Position numbers and translations under genes: made by a program. The notes below the pieces were generated by a model. The model did not search any database and was not told the DNA's origin. It saw nothing but the letters and a program-made list of their open reading frames with translations. A DNA stretch of 64,000 nucleotides from Phycisphaera sp. (GTDB lineage Bacteria; Planctomycetota; Phycisphaerae; Phycisphaerales; UBA1924): positions 186,001-250,000 of the forward strand of contig JACKGZ010000001.1 of assembly GCA_020639255.1 (NCBI GenBank), given 5' to 3'. Below are positions 41,193 to 49,568 of this stretch, one piece after another; position 1 is the first letter of the stretch; every line of letters begins with the position of its first letter.

Positions 41193-42179
41193 TTAGCCCG
41201 CGCCGGTGTCGGCCATGCTGCGGACGTCATCGACGCTCTGGCCCGAGAGCTCCGCGTACAGCTCGATGATGCGCTCGCGGTCGATATTGAGATTCTGTGA
41301 TTCAGCAATCGTCGTCATGCTGAGAATCAAGCCCGAGACATAAGGGGCCGCCAGCTGCGCACCGTCGTCGGCTTTCGCCTTGCCCTGGTCGTACATCGAC
41401 TGGGCCTGCGTCACCGGGATCCCGGTCGAGCCCGCGACACCCGAGAGCACCAGGCCCCGGTCCGCCACGGGCAGGCCCAGATCCTGCTGGATTCTCGCGT
41501 TGAGTTCGACGGTCATGTAGATGAGCATCGGGTCGACGCTCGCCATCGCGGCGCTCATGTCACCCGCAGCGGGCATGCCGGTGCTTGCCGTCTCATTCGA
41601 CGAACCACCTGTCGCCTCGTAATTCGGATCGGCAAAGTCGCTCGCACGCGGGCGTTCCTCACTGTCGGACCCCTCGGCCGAGAAGACAAACCCGCCGCCC
41701 GGTCCGGGCTCGATGCTCCACGCGAGTGTGTACGCCGAGCCGGGCGTCTGCAGCGCGTAGACCACGCTCCCGCCCTGACCCGAGCCCGACTCACGCAGCT
41801 CGAGCACGCGCACAGCCTCCAGCTCGTCCGTCGCGTCGTACCACCCGCCCGTGATGAGCAGGCGATCGAGCACCGACTGGCCCGCAAGGTCGAGCATGCC
41901 TCGGACTTCCGAGTCATCGCCCGACAGGAAAGCCTCGGCGAAGTCCACAACAGACTTGGCAAGCTCGGCATCGATCGGCGCGACCTCCTGCGGGAAGGTG
42001 ATCCGCGCATCGGCGTCCATCTCCGAGAGCACGCTCTGGATGTCCACCGGGTCCGGCGCCTTCGGCGGCGGGGGCGGCGGCGGGGGCGGTGGCGGAGGAG
42101 GAGGCTCCTTCTTACAACCAACAAGGGCCGCGATCACGGCGCCCGTGAGCGAGGACGAAAGCTTCAAACGGGTCTGCAT
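41193..42179 (-). CDS. Proline-rich lipoprotein of unknown function in the fab cluster
   Basis: 328 residues. Signal peptide with lipobox-like AALVGCKKE, directly followed by a run of 14 prolines and then KAPDPVDIQSVLSEMDADAR. The mature domain has no recognised motif. The segment DMSAAMASVDPMLIYMTVEL and a C-terminal SGQSVDDVRSM helix are visible. It is set between fabD and fabG with gaps of 2 and 29 bp, so it is certainly co-transcribed with them; a role in envelope-lipid homeostasis is only a guess. Confidence 0.7.
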   Translation of the reverse strand: MQTRLKLSSSLTGAVIAALVGCKKEPPPPPPPPPPPPPPKAPDPVDIQSVLSEMDADARITFPQEVAPIDAELAKSVVDFAEAFLSGDDSEVRGMLDLAGQSVLDRLLITGGWYDATDELEAVRVLELRESGSGQGGSVVYALQTPGSAYTLAWSIEPGPGGGFVFSAEGSDSEERPRASDFADPNYEATGGSSNETASTGMPAAGDMSAAMASVDPMLIYMTVELNARIQQDLGLPVADRGLVLSGVAGSTGIPVTQAQSMYDQGKAKADDGAQLAAPYVSGLILSMTTIAESQNLNIDRERIIELYAELSGQSVDDVRSMADTGAG

Positions 42180-42181
42180 GA

Positions 42182-43123
42182 TCAGATCTCCGGTGTGTCG
42201 TGGCTGATGACTTTGGTGGATCGGGAGATGCGCTTGGCCATCCCCGCGAGTGTCTTGCCCGGGGCCAGTTCGTGGACGTCGGTCTCCGGGAACCGCTCGG
42301 CCATCGCGGCGAACGACTGCGCCCAGCGCACGGGCGAGGTCAGCTGCTCGGCGAGTCGCGCACGGATCGAACCCGCGTCATCGACATGCGGCTCGGCCGT
42401 CACGTTCGACAACACCGGCACGCGCGGCGCTTCGATAGTCACACCCGCCAGCGCCGTCGACAGCGCCTCGGCCGCGGGCTGCATGATCGGCGAGTGGAAC
42501 GCGCCGGCGACCGCGAGCGCGACGGCCCGCAGGCCCTTGTCCGCCGCCACCTTCTCAGCGCGGCCGCAGGCGTCGGCATCGCCCGACAGCACGACCTGCC
42601 CCGGCGCGTTGAAGTTTGCGCACACGAGCACACCCGAGCCGCGCGCCTCGTCGCACACGGCGTTGGCTTGTTCTTCATCCGCGCCCACAAGCGCGACCAT
42701 GCCGCTCGGCACCGCCTCCGCCGCGTTCTGCATCGCCTTCCCGCGCAGCGCGACGAGCCGAAGCCCGTCGGCAAAGCTGAACGAACCCGCCACATGCAGC
42801 GCCGAGTACTCGCCGAGGCTCAAGCCCGCGGCGGCCCTGATCGGCGCCTCGCCCTCGGCGAGGCCCATCTGCGAGCACAGGCCACGCCAGCTCGCGATCG
42901 CGCAGGTGTAGAGCGCAGGCTGGCTGACGTCGGTGCGGTTGAGCACCTCAGCCGGGCCGTTGAAACAGATCGAGCTGAGCGTCTGACCGAGCGAGGTGCC
43001 CAGCACCCGGTCGGCCTCGTCGAAGACGGCTTGCGCTTCGGGGCTCGTCTCGGCCCAGACTCTGCCCATGCCGAGGGCCTGGGCGCCCTGTCCCGGGCAC
43101 ACAATGATCATGGGGTCTGCCAT
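42182..43123 (-). CDS. fabD: Malonyl-CoA-[acyl-carrier-protein] transacylase
   Basis: 313 residues. MIIVCPGQGAQALGMG is the family N terminus. The nucleophile serine is in AAAGLSLGEYSALH (usual form GHSxGE; the His is Leu here). The catalytic His lies in VAGAFHSPIM. Later PVLSNVTAEPH and VHELAPGKTLAGM complete the fold. It transfers malonyl from CoA to ACP. Stop and start junctions with both neighbours are 2-3 bp apart, a tight operon. Confidence 0.94.
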   Translation of the reverse strand: MADPMIIVCPGQGAQALGMGRVWAETSPEAQAVFDEADRVLGTSLGQTLSSICFNGPAEVLNRTDVSQPALYTCAIASWRGLCSQMGLAEGEAPIRAAAGLSLGEYSALHVAGSFSFADGLRLVALRGKAMQNAAEAVPSGMVALVGADEEQANAVCDEARGSGVLVCANFNAPGQVVLSGDADACGRAEKVAADKGLRAVALAVAGAFHSPIMQPAAEALSTALAGVTIEAPRVPVLSNVTAEPHVDDAGSIRARLAEQLTSPVRWAQSFAAMAERFPETDVHELAPGKTLAGMAKRISRSTKVISHDTPEI

Positions 43124-43126
43124 AGG

Positions 43127-43759
43127 TCAGATGGTAGAGGCCCGCGCGCCGATGGGCGACCGCAGGCCGCACTCCGGGCACCTGGACCAGCGTTCGCGGT
43201 CCACGACGCAACCGTCCATATCCCGCCCGCACCAGATGCACTCCTGATCGCTCCAGCACCGCCGAAGCTCGTGTTCGACGAGGCGGTCCTGGATGTGCCG
43301 CTCGGCGATGAGCCACAGCAGCGGGCCGACCACGGCGATCAGCACCGCCAGCGTGGCCGACACGATCAGATTGACCGGATGGCTCTCAGGTCGCCCCGCG
43401 GCCCAATCGAGGTATGCACTCACCGAGATCGGCCCGATGAGCACGCCGAGCACGAGCACGCCGAGCACCACCGCTCCCCAGAAACGGACGCAGGCGCGGA
43501 ATTGCCGGCGTTTGAGCGTGCGGTGGGTCTGGAGCCGCACCGCGACGGCATGGGCCTGTCGACGCGTCAGGCCGAACTCTGTTTCGAGCACGCGGCGTGT
43601 GCGCGGACGCCGGAGCGGAAAGGTCAGCTGCCCAAGCCCGAACACATCCATCGGCAACACCGACTCAACGACCGCGCCCTCCGGGTGAACCGGGCGAGGA
43701 ACCGCGCCCTTGCGCGCGGGCGAAGCGGGCGTTGATCGCGCTGGACGATCGGCAGGCAT
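43127..43759 (-). CDS. Membrane protein with C-terminal zinc-ribbon motif in the fab cluster
   Basis: 210 residues. Two membrane helices (about 92-113 and 127-150). The C terminus has CIWCGRDMDGCVVD then CPECGLRS, so two C-x-x-C pairs. The N terminus is basic and rich in Arg and Pro. No family is recognised. It lies 3 bp upstream of fabD and about 30 bp after fabH, in the same direction. The design (two helices plus zinc ribbon) parallels the gene at 13627-14037. Confidence 0.65.
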   Translation of the reverse strand: MPADRPARSTPASPARKGAVPRPVHPEGAVVESVLPMDVFGLGQLTFPLRRPRTRRVLETEFGLTRRQAHAVAVRLQTHRTLKRRQFRACVRFWGAVVLGVLVLGVLIGPISVSAYLDWAAGRPESHPVNLIVSATLAVLIAVVGPLLWLIAERHIQDRLVEHELRRCWSDQECIWCGRDMDGCVVDRERWSRCPECGLRSPIGARASTI

Positions 43760-43789
43760 GATTCTGTTTCTATCGGCGATTCGGTTGCG

Positions 43790-44806
43790 TCAGATCTGCC
43801 AGAGACTGGTGCCCCAGGTCAGACCGCCGCCGAAGCCGACGAACATGACCTTCTGGCCCCGCTCGATCCGCCCCGCCTCGCGCAAATCGTTGAGCACGAG
43901 CGGCACACTGGCCGCCACCGTATTACCGAAACGGTCGATGTTGACGTGCAGCTTCTCGTCCGGCAGGCCAAATCGTTCCTTGGCCGCCTGCAGAATCCGC
44001 TGATTCGACTGGTGGCATACGAAGTGATCGACGTCATCGGCCGTGATGCCCGCAGCCTCCAGTGTCTGCCCGATCACGTGCGGGAAGGTGCCCACCGCGA
44101 AGCGGAAAACGCCCGCGCCGTTCATGTGCAGCACGCAGAGCTGGTCGTTGCCCTCGCGATCGCTCTCGTTCAGGTCGTACTTCGTCTTCGGGATATAGAG
44201 GTCGTCCCAGCGCGTGCCGTCCGAGTGCATCGCCTGCGCGATCAGGCCCTTGGTCTTGTCCTCGGTGCGCTTCAGGATCACACCCGCAGCCGCATCACCG
44301 AACAGGATCGCCGCGGCCCGACCGTGCGTGTTGAACTCGACCGATTGCGTCAGCGTGTCGGCGCCGATCACCGCGACGTTCTTGTACGGTCCGGTCTGCA
44401 TCAGGCCGTAGGCCGTGTTCATCGCGAACACGAAGCCGCAGCACGCGGCCGAGAAATCGAACGCGCCCGCGTTGCCCGCGCCGACCATCGCCGTCAGTCG
44501 ACACGCGGTGGGGGGGCAGGTCATCTCCTGCGACATCGTGGCGAGGATCACAAGGTCCAGTTCGCTCGGATCCATCTTCGCGTTGGCGAGTGTCTTCTCG
44601 AGCGCACCCTTGGCGAGGTAGAGCACTGTCTCGCCGTGCTCGTGGTCGGCCTTGTACCGCTGCTTGATCCCGGTGCGCTGCTGGATCCACTCGTCGGAGG
44701 TATCCATCATGCCTTCGAGATCTTTGTTCGTCAGCATCTTGTCCGGCGTGTGCGCGCCGATGCCGACGATCTCGATCCCGAACTGGCGGTCAGCATGGTT
44801 TGGCAT
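43790..44806 (-). CDS. fabH: 3-oxoacyl-[acyl-carrier-protein] synthase III
   Basis: 338 residues. Catalytic Cys in FDFSAACCGFVFAMNTAY, His in FVCHQSNQRILQAAKERF and Asn in DRFGNTVAASVPL, the standard triad. The N-terminal IVGIGAHTPDKMLTNKDLEG and STDEWIQQRTGI-like segment are also standard. It condenses acetyl-CoA with malonyl-ACP to start fatty acid synthesis. Downstream of plsX by 75 bp in the conserved bacterial order. Confidence 0.95.
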   Translation of the reverse strand: MPNHADRQFGIEIVGIGAHTPDKMLTNKDLEGMMDTSDEWIQQRTGIKQRYKADHEHGETVLYLAKGALEKTLANAKMDPSELDLVILATMSQEMTCPPTACRLTAMVGAGNAGAFDFSAACCGFVFAMNTAYGLMQTGPYKNVAVIGADTLTQSVEFNTHGRAAAILFGDAAAGVILKRTEDKTKGLIAQAMHSDGTRWDDLYIPKTKYDLNESDREGNDQLCVLHMNGAGVFRFAVGTFPHVIGQTLEAAGITADDVDHFVCHQSNQRILQAAKERFGLPDEKLHVNIDRFGNTVAASVPLVLNDLREAGRIERGQKVMFVGFGGGLTWGTSLWQI

Positions 44807-44881
44807 GGACCCGGTCCTTCCCCGTCCGTCGCGGCCTCTCCCGCGTGCGGTCCAACAGGGATCGCGGCGAGTCGAAGCGGA

Positions 44882-45925
44882 TCAGGCGGAAGCCGTCTGC
44901 GGTGCCACGGCGGCCTCTGCCTCAGCGATCCTTTGGACGATGCCGTCGTTGATTCCAGCCGAGACATACTCGCGGCAGGAACGGATCGCGTTGGCGATGG
45001 TACGCGGCTCGCTCGACCCGTGTGCGATGAACAGGGTGCCGTTCACGCCGATCAGGGGAGCCCCGCCGTATTCGTGATAGTCGTTCTTCTTCCAGATCGA
45101 CTTGGCGACCGGAGCGAAGCGGGACATCAGATCCGAGTCGATCTCAAGGATCTCCTGCGTGATCGCCTCGAAGATGCTCTTGGCGATGCCCTCGGCCGTC
45201 TTCAGAACGACGTTGCCCATCAGCCCGTCCGTGACCACCACATCCGCCACGCCAGCGAAGAACTCACGCCCTTCGATGAACCCGATGTAGTTGAGCCCGG
45301 GCGTCGCCTTGATCATGTCGCGGGCCTGCTTGATCGTGCCCGTGCCCTTCGAGTCCTCGGCACCGATGTTCATGACCGCAACACGCGGGTTCTCGATGTG
45401 CAGCAGCTTGCGAGCCACAACATCGGCCATCACCGCATACTGCCAAAGATGGATCGCCGTCGGCTCCGGGTTCGCACCCGCGTCGCATAGCACCATTGGG
45501 CCATGAATGCTCGGCATCGCCACCGAGATCCCCGGGCGATGCACGCCTGGCAGTCGCTTCATCTGCATGATGCCCGCCGCCACACACGCGCCGGTGTTGC
45601 CCGCCGAGAGCGCCGCATCGCAGCGTTTCTCAGGGTCTTGCTCGCGCTGCGAGCTGTACCGGCACATCTGCACGATCGAAGAATCGGGCTTGCCCTTCAC
45701 CGCGAGCGAGGGTGACTCGGCCATCTCGATGACCTGCGTCGTCGCAACGACTTCAAGCCGTGAGTCACTCACACCCGCTTCGTCGAGCACCTCGTTGATG
45801 TCGCGCTGGTTCCCAAAGAGAACAAGCGTGTCATCGGGCGCAAGATGCTTGAGGCCGTCGATGCAGCCACGCAGGATGTCGTCGGGGGCGTTGTCGCCGC
45901 CCATGACGTCAACGGCAATGCGCAT
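44882..45925 (-). CDS. plsX: Phosphate acyltransferase PlsX
   Basis: 347 residues. MRIAVDVMGGDNAPDDILRG is the signature start, followed by VLFGNQRDINEVL, the SAGNTGA loop and GAPLIGVNGTLFIAHGSSE near the end. It forms acyl-phosphate from acyl-ACP for phospholipid synthesis. The ATG is 3 bp after the rpmF stop. A C-terminal extension (AEAEAAVAPQTASA) is a little longer than usual. Confidence 0.95.
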   Translation of the reverse strand: MRIAVDVMGGDNAPDDILRGCIDGLKHLAPDDTLVLFGNQRDINEVLDEAGVSDSRLEVVATTQVIEMAESPSLAVKGKPDSSIVQMCRYSSQREQDPEKRCDAALSAGNTGACVAAGIMQMKRLPGVHRPGISVAMPSIHGPMVLCDAGANPEPTAIHLWQYAVMADVVARKLLHIENPRVAVMNIGAEDSKGTGTIKQARDMIKATPGLNYIGFIEGREFFAGVADVVVTDGLMGNVVLKTAEGIAKSIFEAITQEILEIDSDLMSRFAPVAKSIWKKNDYHEYGGAPLIGVNGTLFIAHGSSEPRTIANAIRSCREYVSAGINDGIVQRIAEAEAAVAPQTASA

Positions 45926-45928
45926 CGG

Positions 45929-46129
45929 TTAGTCCCGCTCGACGCCGATGCCGAGCTTGCGGACCTTGATGGTCAGCCCGGGGCGAACATAGCCAGACTC
46001 CGCGCACGCGCGATGGTTCCGCTTGGGCATGCCGCTGACCGGGCAGATCGCCGGCTTGATGGCGCTCAGCGCATCGTGCGAACGGCGACGACGGCTGCGG
46101 CCCTTGCTGACTCTTTGTGGAGGGAGCAT
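45929..46129 (-). CDS. rpmF: 50S ribosomal protein L32 (bL32)
   Basis: 66 residues. MLPPQRVSKGRSRRRRSHDA corresponds to the basic N terminus of bL32. CPVSGMPKRNHRACAESGY is a modified zinc-ribbon region: C-x-x-x-G-x-x-x-x-x-H-x-x-C, so two of the four usual cysteines remain. The end RPGLTIKVRKLGIGVERD is longer than in most bacteria. The rpmF-plsX-fabH order is widely conserved, which supports the call. Confidence 0.87.
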   Translation of the reverse strand: MLPPQRVSKGRSRRRRSHDALSAIKPAICPVSGMPKRNHRACAESGYVRPGLTIKVRKLGIGVERD

Positions 46130-46409
46130 GTTGAATCCTCAATTCTGACACAGGCTCAATTGCCCGGTTTGCTTCTGCGGGATGCCCCCATCCTGGCCGA
46201 ATTCCGGCCTCTTCAGAGGGCCCCAACACTAGCGCGGGGGGGCAGATAGGTCAATGAACGGCTAGGCTATGACGCCCATTCACAAGCCAAACAAATAGAC
46301 TCGCAGAATGCTAACTGACACACGAGTAGATGCTTCAATAGATGTCTGTGGAACGACCGTCGAGAACCACCTACGATCCGTCCGCTCCGCTGCCGACAGG
46401 CCGCGGATT

Positions 46410-46482
<73 letters not shown>

Positions 46483-46565
46483 TTGATTACGGCCCGTCAG
46501 GGCCGTTTTTCGTGCCCAGAGTCCGGGAGTGAGGGTGCCTGGGATCTCGGTTCCGCGCCGGTTCC

Positions 46566-48092
46566 ATGCCAAACATCGAGTCAGCTATCGGGTTAGACTT
46601 GGTTGATCCAAGGACGGGCACGATGGAAGCGACGCGTCGAAAGCAACTCGGGGCCTACTACACGCCAGACGATGTCGTCCGGTCGCTTGTTTCATGGGCA
46701 GCCCGCTCCTCCGATGACCGGATGCTGGACCCTTCCTGCGGCGATGGGCGATTTTTGGTCGAACATGACAACAGCGTCGGCGTGGAACAGGATCCCCTCG
46801 CGGCTGCCGTGGTCCATGAGCGCGTACCGGGCTGCTTACTTCACGAGGGTGACTTCTTCTCTTGGGCTTCGGGCACCCACGAGCGGTTCGAGTGTGCTGC
46901 TGGGAACCCACCGTTCATCCGTTATCAGAGATTCACGGGTGCGGTCCGCGATGCGGCTCGTCGGCTCTGCGCGGCACACGGAGCGGAGTTCTCCGCCCTT
47001 TCGTCGTCGTGGGCACCGTTCATCGTGGCGACGGCAACACTTCTCAAGCCCGGCGGCCGGATGGCGTTTGTGGTTCCTGCGGAGATTGGCCACGCACCGT
47101 ATGCGAAGCCCGTGCTCGACTACATGACTGAGAACTTCCGTCGTGTTCAGATAGTCGCGGTTCGGGACAAGTTGTTCCCCGACCTGTCGGAGGACTGCTG
47201 GCTTCTCTATGCGGAAGGCTTTGGCGAGAGCACCGATCGAGTTCTCTTTTCCCCGATCGAGCGATTCTCGTACATGAGTCGACCGCCTGCCCCTTCGCGG
47301 TCCATCGCGGTAGCCGTCGACGAGCTTCACAACTGGGGAGGTCGGCTACGGCCGTTCCTCATGCCCGCCGAGTCGCGGGAGGCATATCGGATTCTCGCCC
47401 ATGAGGGCATCCGGCTCGGCGACGTTGCCCGCGTCGGCATAGGCTACGTCACCGGCGCGAATGACTTCTTTCATCTCCGCCCATCTGAAGCCGAGCGCTG
47501 GCGCATTCCGAAGCAGAACCTCCTTCCCGCGGTCCGCAATGGCAAGACGTTGAGCAGAGGGCGGATTACGTCGGAAGAGGTTGAGAGATGGCAAGTCAAC
47601 GACGAACGCGTCCTGCTGCTCCGCATCAAGCGAGGCGAGCGCCCGAATCGCGACATCGCGAAGTACCTCAATTCTCCCGCCGGTGAGGAGGCCCGCGAGG
47701 CGTATAAGTGTCGGATGCGCGACCCTTGGTACTCGGTGCCTGACGTCACCGTTCCTGACGCCTTTCTTTCGTACATGAGCGGACGGGGACCCGCATTGGT
47801 GGAGAACTCAGCGGGTTGCGTGGGGACGAACTCTGTCCATGTAGTGAGACTCACGGGAAAGATGAAACGCCGCGAACTCGCGCGATCATGGGCGAGCCCA
47901 CTGACCGAGTTGAGTTGTGAGGTTGAGGGGCACCCGCTCGGTGGCGGCATGTTGAAGGTCGAACCGAGAGAGGCATCTCGCATACTGATACATGGGACGG
48001 GCACGCTCAAAGAGTTCGCTGAACCGGTGCAGGAGGGAATCCGGGCACTTCGCCGATGGAGGCACTATGGCGAGGACTCCGGACAAGTGTGA
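46566..48092 (+). CDS. N6-adenine DNA methyltransferase of a type II restriction-modification system
   Basis: Up to 508 residues; a second ATG at 46623 has a better ribosome-binding site (AAGGA) and begins just before the conserved QLGAYYTPDDVV, so the true protein may be 489 residues. Motif I is MLDPSCGDGRFL, motif IV is AAGNPPFIRYQRF (N-P-P-F), the gamma-class order. The C-terminal half should be the target-recognition domain. It methylates adenine in a specific, unknown site. It overlaps the downstream putative endonuclease gene by 26 nt, and the pair lies just behind tRNA-Lys. Confidence 0.87.
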   Translation: MPNIESAIGLDLVDPRTGTMEATRRKQLGAYYTPDDVVRSLVSWAARSSDDRMLDPSCGDGRFLVEHDNSVGVEQDPLAAAVVHERVPGCLLHEGDFFSWASGTHERFECAAGNPPFIRYQRFTGAVRDAARRLCAAHGAEFSALSSSWAPFIVATATLLKPGGRMAFVVPAEIGHAPYAKPVLDYMTENFRRVQIVAVRDKLFPDLSEDCWLLYAEGFGESTDRVLFSPIERFSYMSRPPAPSRSIAVAVDELHNWGGRLRPFLMPAESREAYRILAHEGIRLGDVARVGIGYVTGANDFFHLRPSEAERWRIPKQNLLPAVRNGKTLSRGRITSEEVERWQVNDERVLLLRIKRGERPNRDIAKYLNSPAGEEAREAYKCRMRDPWYSVPDVTVPDAFLSYMSGRGPALVENSAGCVGTNSVHVVRLTGKMKRRELARSWASPLTELSCEVEGHPLGGGMLKVEPREASRILIHGTGTLKEFAEPVQEGIRALRRWRHYGEDSGQV

Positions 48093-48918
48093 GTGGCGAA
48101 CTCTCACCGACGCGCTGCGCGTCTTCGCGCTTAGCACGAGCACACAGAACCAGAAGCATATCCGGCCACTGCACTGGTACGTCGCATGTCGAATGGTCAT
48201 CGAAGGTGGCTTCTTTCCGGATGACATCACGCCCCGACCACCGTTCGTTGCGAGGAAGCGAGGTGGCTATTGGGTGCTCGACTTCGACGCCGACTTTGCC
48301 GGTTCAGGTGAGCGGAACATCCTCGGTGGCCTCAAGACGAAACAGGTGGACGTCACCGTTTGCAAGGATGGCGTCGGACCCGTGCTCGCGATCTCGATGA
48401 AGGGGACTCTCAACGCCTTCCGAAACCTAACGAACCGAATGGAGGAGGCGGTCGGCGACTGCACGAACCTTCATATCTCATACCCAGCGCTCGTGTACGG
48501 ATTCCTCCAGGTCATGCGAGCGAACAAGGAAGGCCCAACCACCGAAGCGAATGATATCGCAATCCGGGCGGATGGTTCAGCAGCCGATTCGATTCGCCGC
48601 TATCACGACGTCATGTCGCGCCTCGCAGGGCGAGACGACGTTCGTGACGACACAACAAAATACGAGTCCGTTGGTCTCGCACTTGTCGTCCCGGACGAAC
48701 CGCATGTCGGTGAGCTATTCCAGAGTTTTCCACCGGCGGAGAGTCCGCTCTTTATCAATGGTTTCTTTGACCGGCTGTATGAGCAGTACGATCAACGCTT
48801 CGTCTACGCTGCTCCTGCGATTGAGACTACCACCCGTCGCGTCGAGTGGAAGCTGGGAGACACGATCCGCGACGATCAGAGGCTCGCGGCGTTCAATCCT
48901 CGAACCGCTGAAGACTAA
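48067..48918 (+). CDS. Probable restriction endonuclease partner of the methyltransferase
   Basis: 283 residues from ATG 48067 (GGAGG upstream, inside the methyltransferase gene). KQVDVTVCKDGVGPVLAISM ends in a lysine: an Asp followed about 15 residues later by S-M-K, compatible with the PD-(D/E)xK nuclease core. A further conserved-looking stretch is NRMEEAVGDCTNLHISYPAL, as found in several type II endonucleases annotated next to Eco57I-like methylases. The tight overlap with a methyltransferase supports a restriction role. The specificity is unknown. Confidence 0.75.
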   Translation: MARTPDKCEWRTLTDALRVFALSTSTQNQKHIRPLHWYVACRMVIEGGFFPDDITPRPPFVARKRGGYWVLDFDADFAGSGERNILGGLKTKQVDVTVCKDGVGPVLAISMKGTLNAFRNLTNRMEEAVGDCTNLHISYPALVYGFLQVMRANKEGPTTEANDIAIRADGSAADSIRRYHDVMSRLAGRDDVRDDTTKYESVGLALVVPDEPHVGELFQSFPPAESPLFINGFFDRLYEQYDQRFVYAAPAIETTTRRVEWKLGDTIRDDQRLAAFNPRTAED

Positions 48919-49188
48919 TACGAACCCGGGACATTACGCCCTGAACCCTCGAACATCATCGCAGAATGGAGCACTCACGAAAGCCGCGCCGGACCGGTCT
49001 CCCGACCCGGCGGGCGTAGCCGGCATCGCCGTCCTCCAAGGCTTCCAGGAGCGAGCGGCGGAACTGCTCGTCCGACTGAACCCGGGTTTGCACACGTCGA
49101 TGGTCTGGCGGTACGCCCGCTCGGGCCGCAGCAACGCGATGACCTCGCGTGCAGGGCGGCTTCGCGCTGCAATCGCCTGACGATCGGT
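48919..49188. other. 270-bp stretch without a clear gene
   Basis: Between the endonuclease stop and the sigma-factor remnant. Frames on both strands are open over parts of it but none looks like a known protein. Probably eroded coding DNA. Confidence 0.4.
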
Positions 49189-49419
49189 GTGCCGAGCGCG
49201 AACTGGACACCGATCTACGCGTACATCCGCGCAAAAAGCTATGGACCGGATGAAGCCGCCGACCTCACGCAGAGCTTCGTGGCCGTGGTCCTCCTCGGCT
49301 GTGGGCTCTTCGAAAAGGTCGACTCAACACATGGCAACTTCCATGCTCATCTCATCGCAAGCCTGCGGAAACACCTGACCGATTCAATCCGGCAAACAAG
49401 ATGCTGCAGGCATGTGTGA
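49189..49419 (+). pseudogene. Fragment of an ECF-type sigma factor
   Basis: The 76-residue frame reads ANWTPIYAYIRAKSYGPDEA then ADLTQSFVAVVLLGCGLF and HGNFHAHLIASLRKHLTDSI. This follows the region-2 pattern of planctomycete ECF sigma factors (P-L-Y-A-Y-x-R-x-x-G-x-x-x-x-D-A-x-D-L-T-Q-x-F ... G-x-F-R-x-x-L-L-x-A-L-x-x-x-L). No start, N terminus or region 4 is attached, and the frame ends soon after. It is a remnant lying against the 3' end of the kinase gene. Confidence 0.55.
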
Positions 49420-49568
49420 AACAATCGTTATACGAATCAGTACGCAATCAGGACGAACTCGATGCGGAATACGTACTGGTATTCGAGCGTCTCGGTACCG
49501 TTCGCGCAACCAGGGATGCTCAGTCACTTGGCGGATCACTCAGCACGCTCTGGCAAGCCCTCGAGTAG
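49401..49568 (+). CDS. Short open frame next to the sigma remnant, unrecognised
   Basis: 55 residues, MLQACVKQSLYESVRNQDEL then DAEYVLVFERLGTVRATRDA. It is in a different frame from the sigma fragment and may be its frame-shifted continuation. It ends 33 nt inside the 3' end of the convergent kinase gene. No ribosome-binding site or family recognised; weak candidate. Confidence 0.25.
   Translation: MLQACVKQSLYESVRNQDELDAEYVLVFERLGTVRATRDAQSLGGSLSTLWQALE

Noticed and set aside
42065..42120. GC-rich simple repeat resembling a regulatory tract
   Set aside because: It is the coding sequence of the polyproline run in the lipoprotein.
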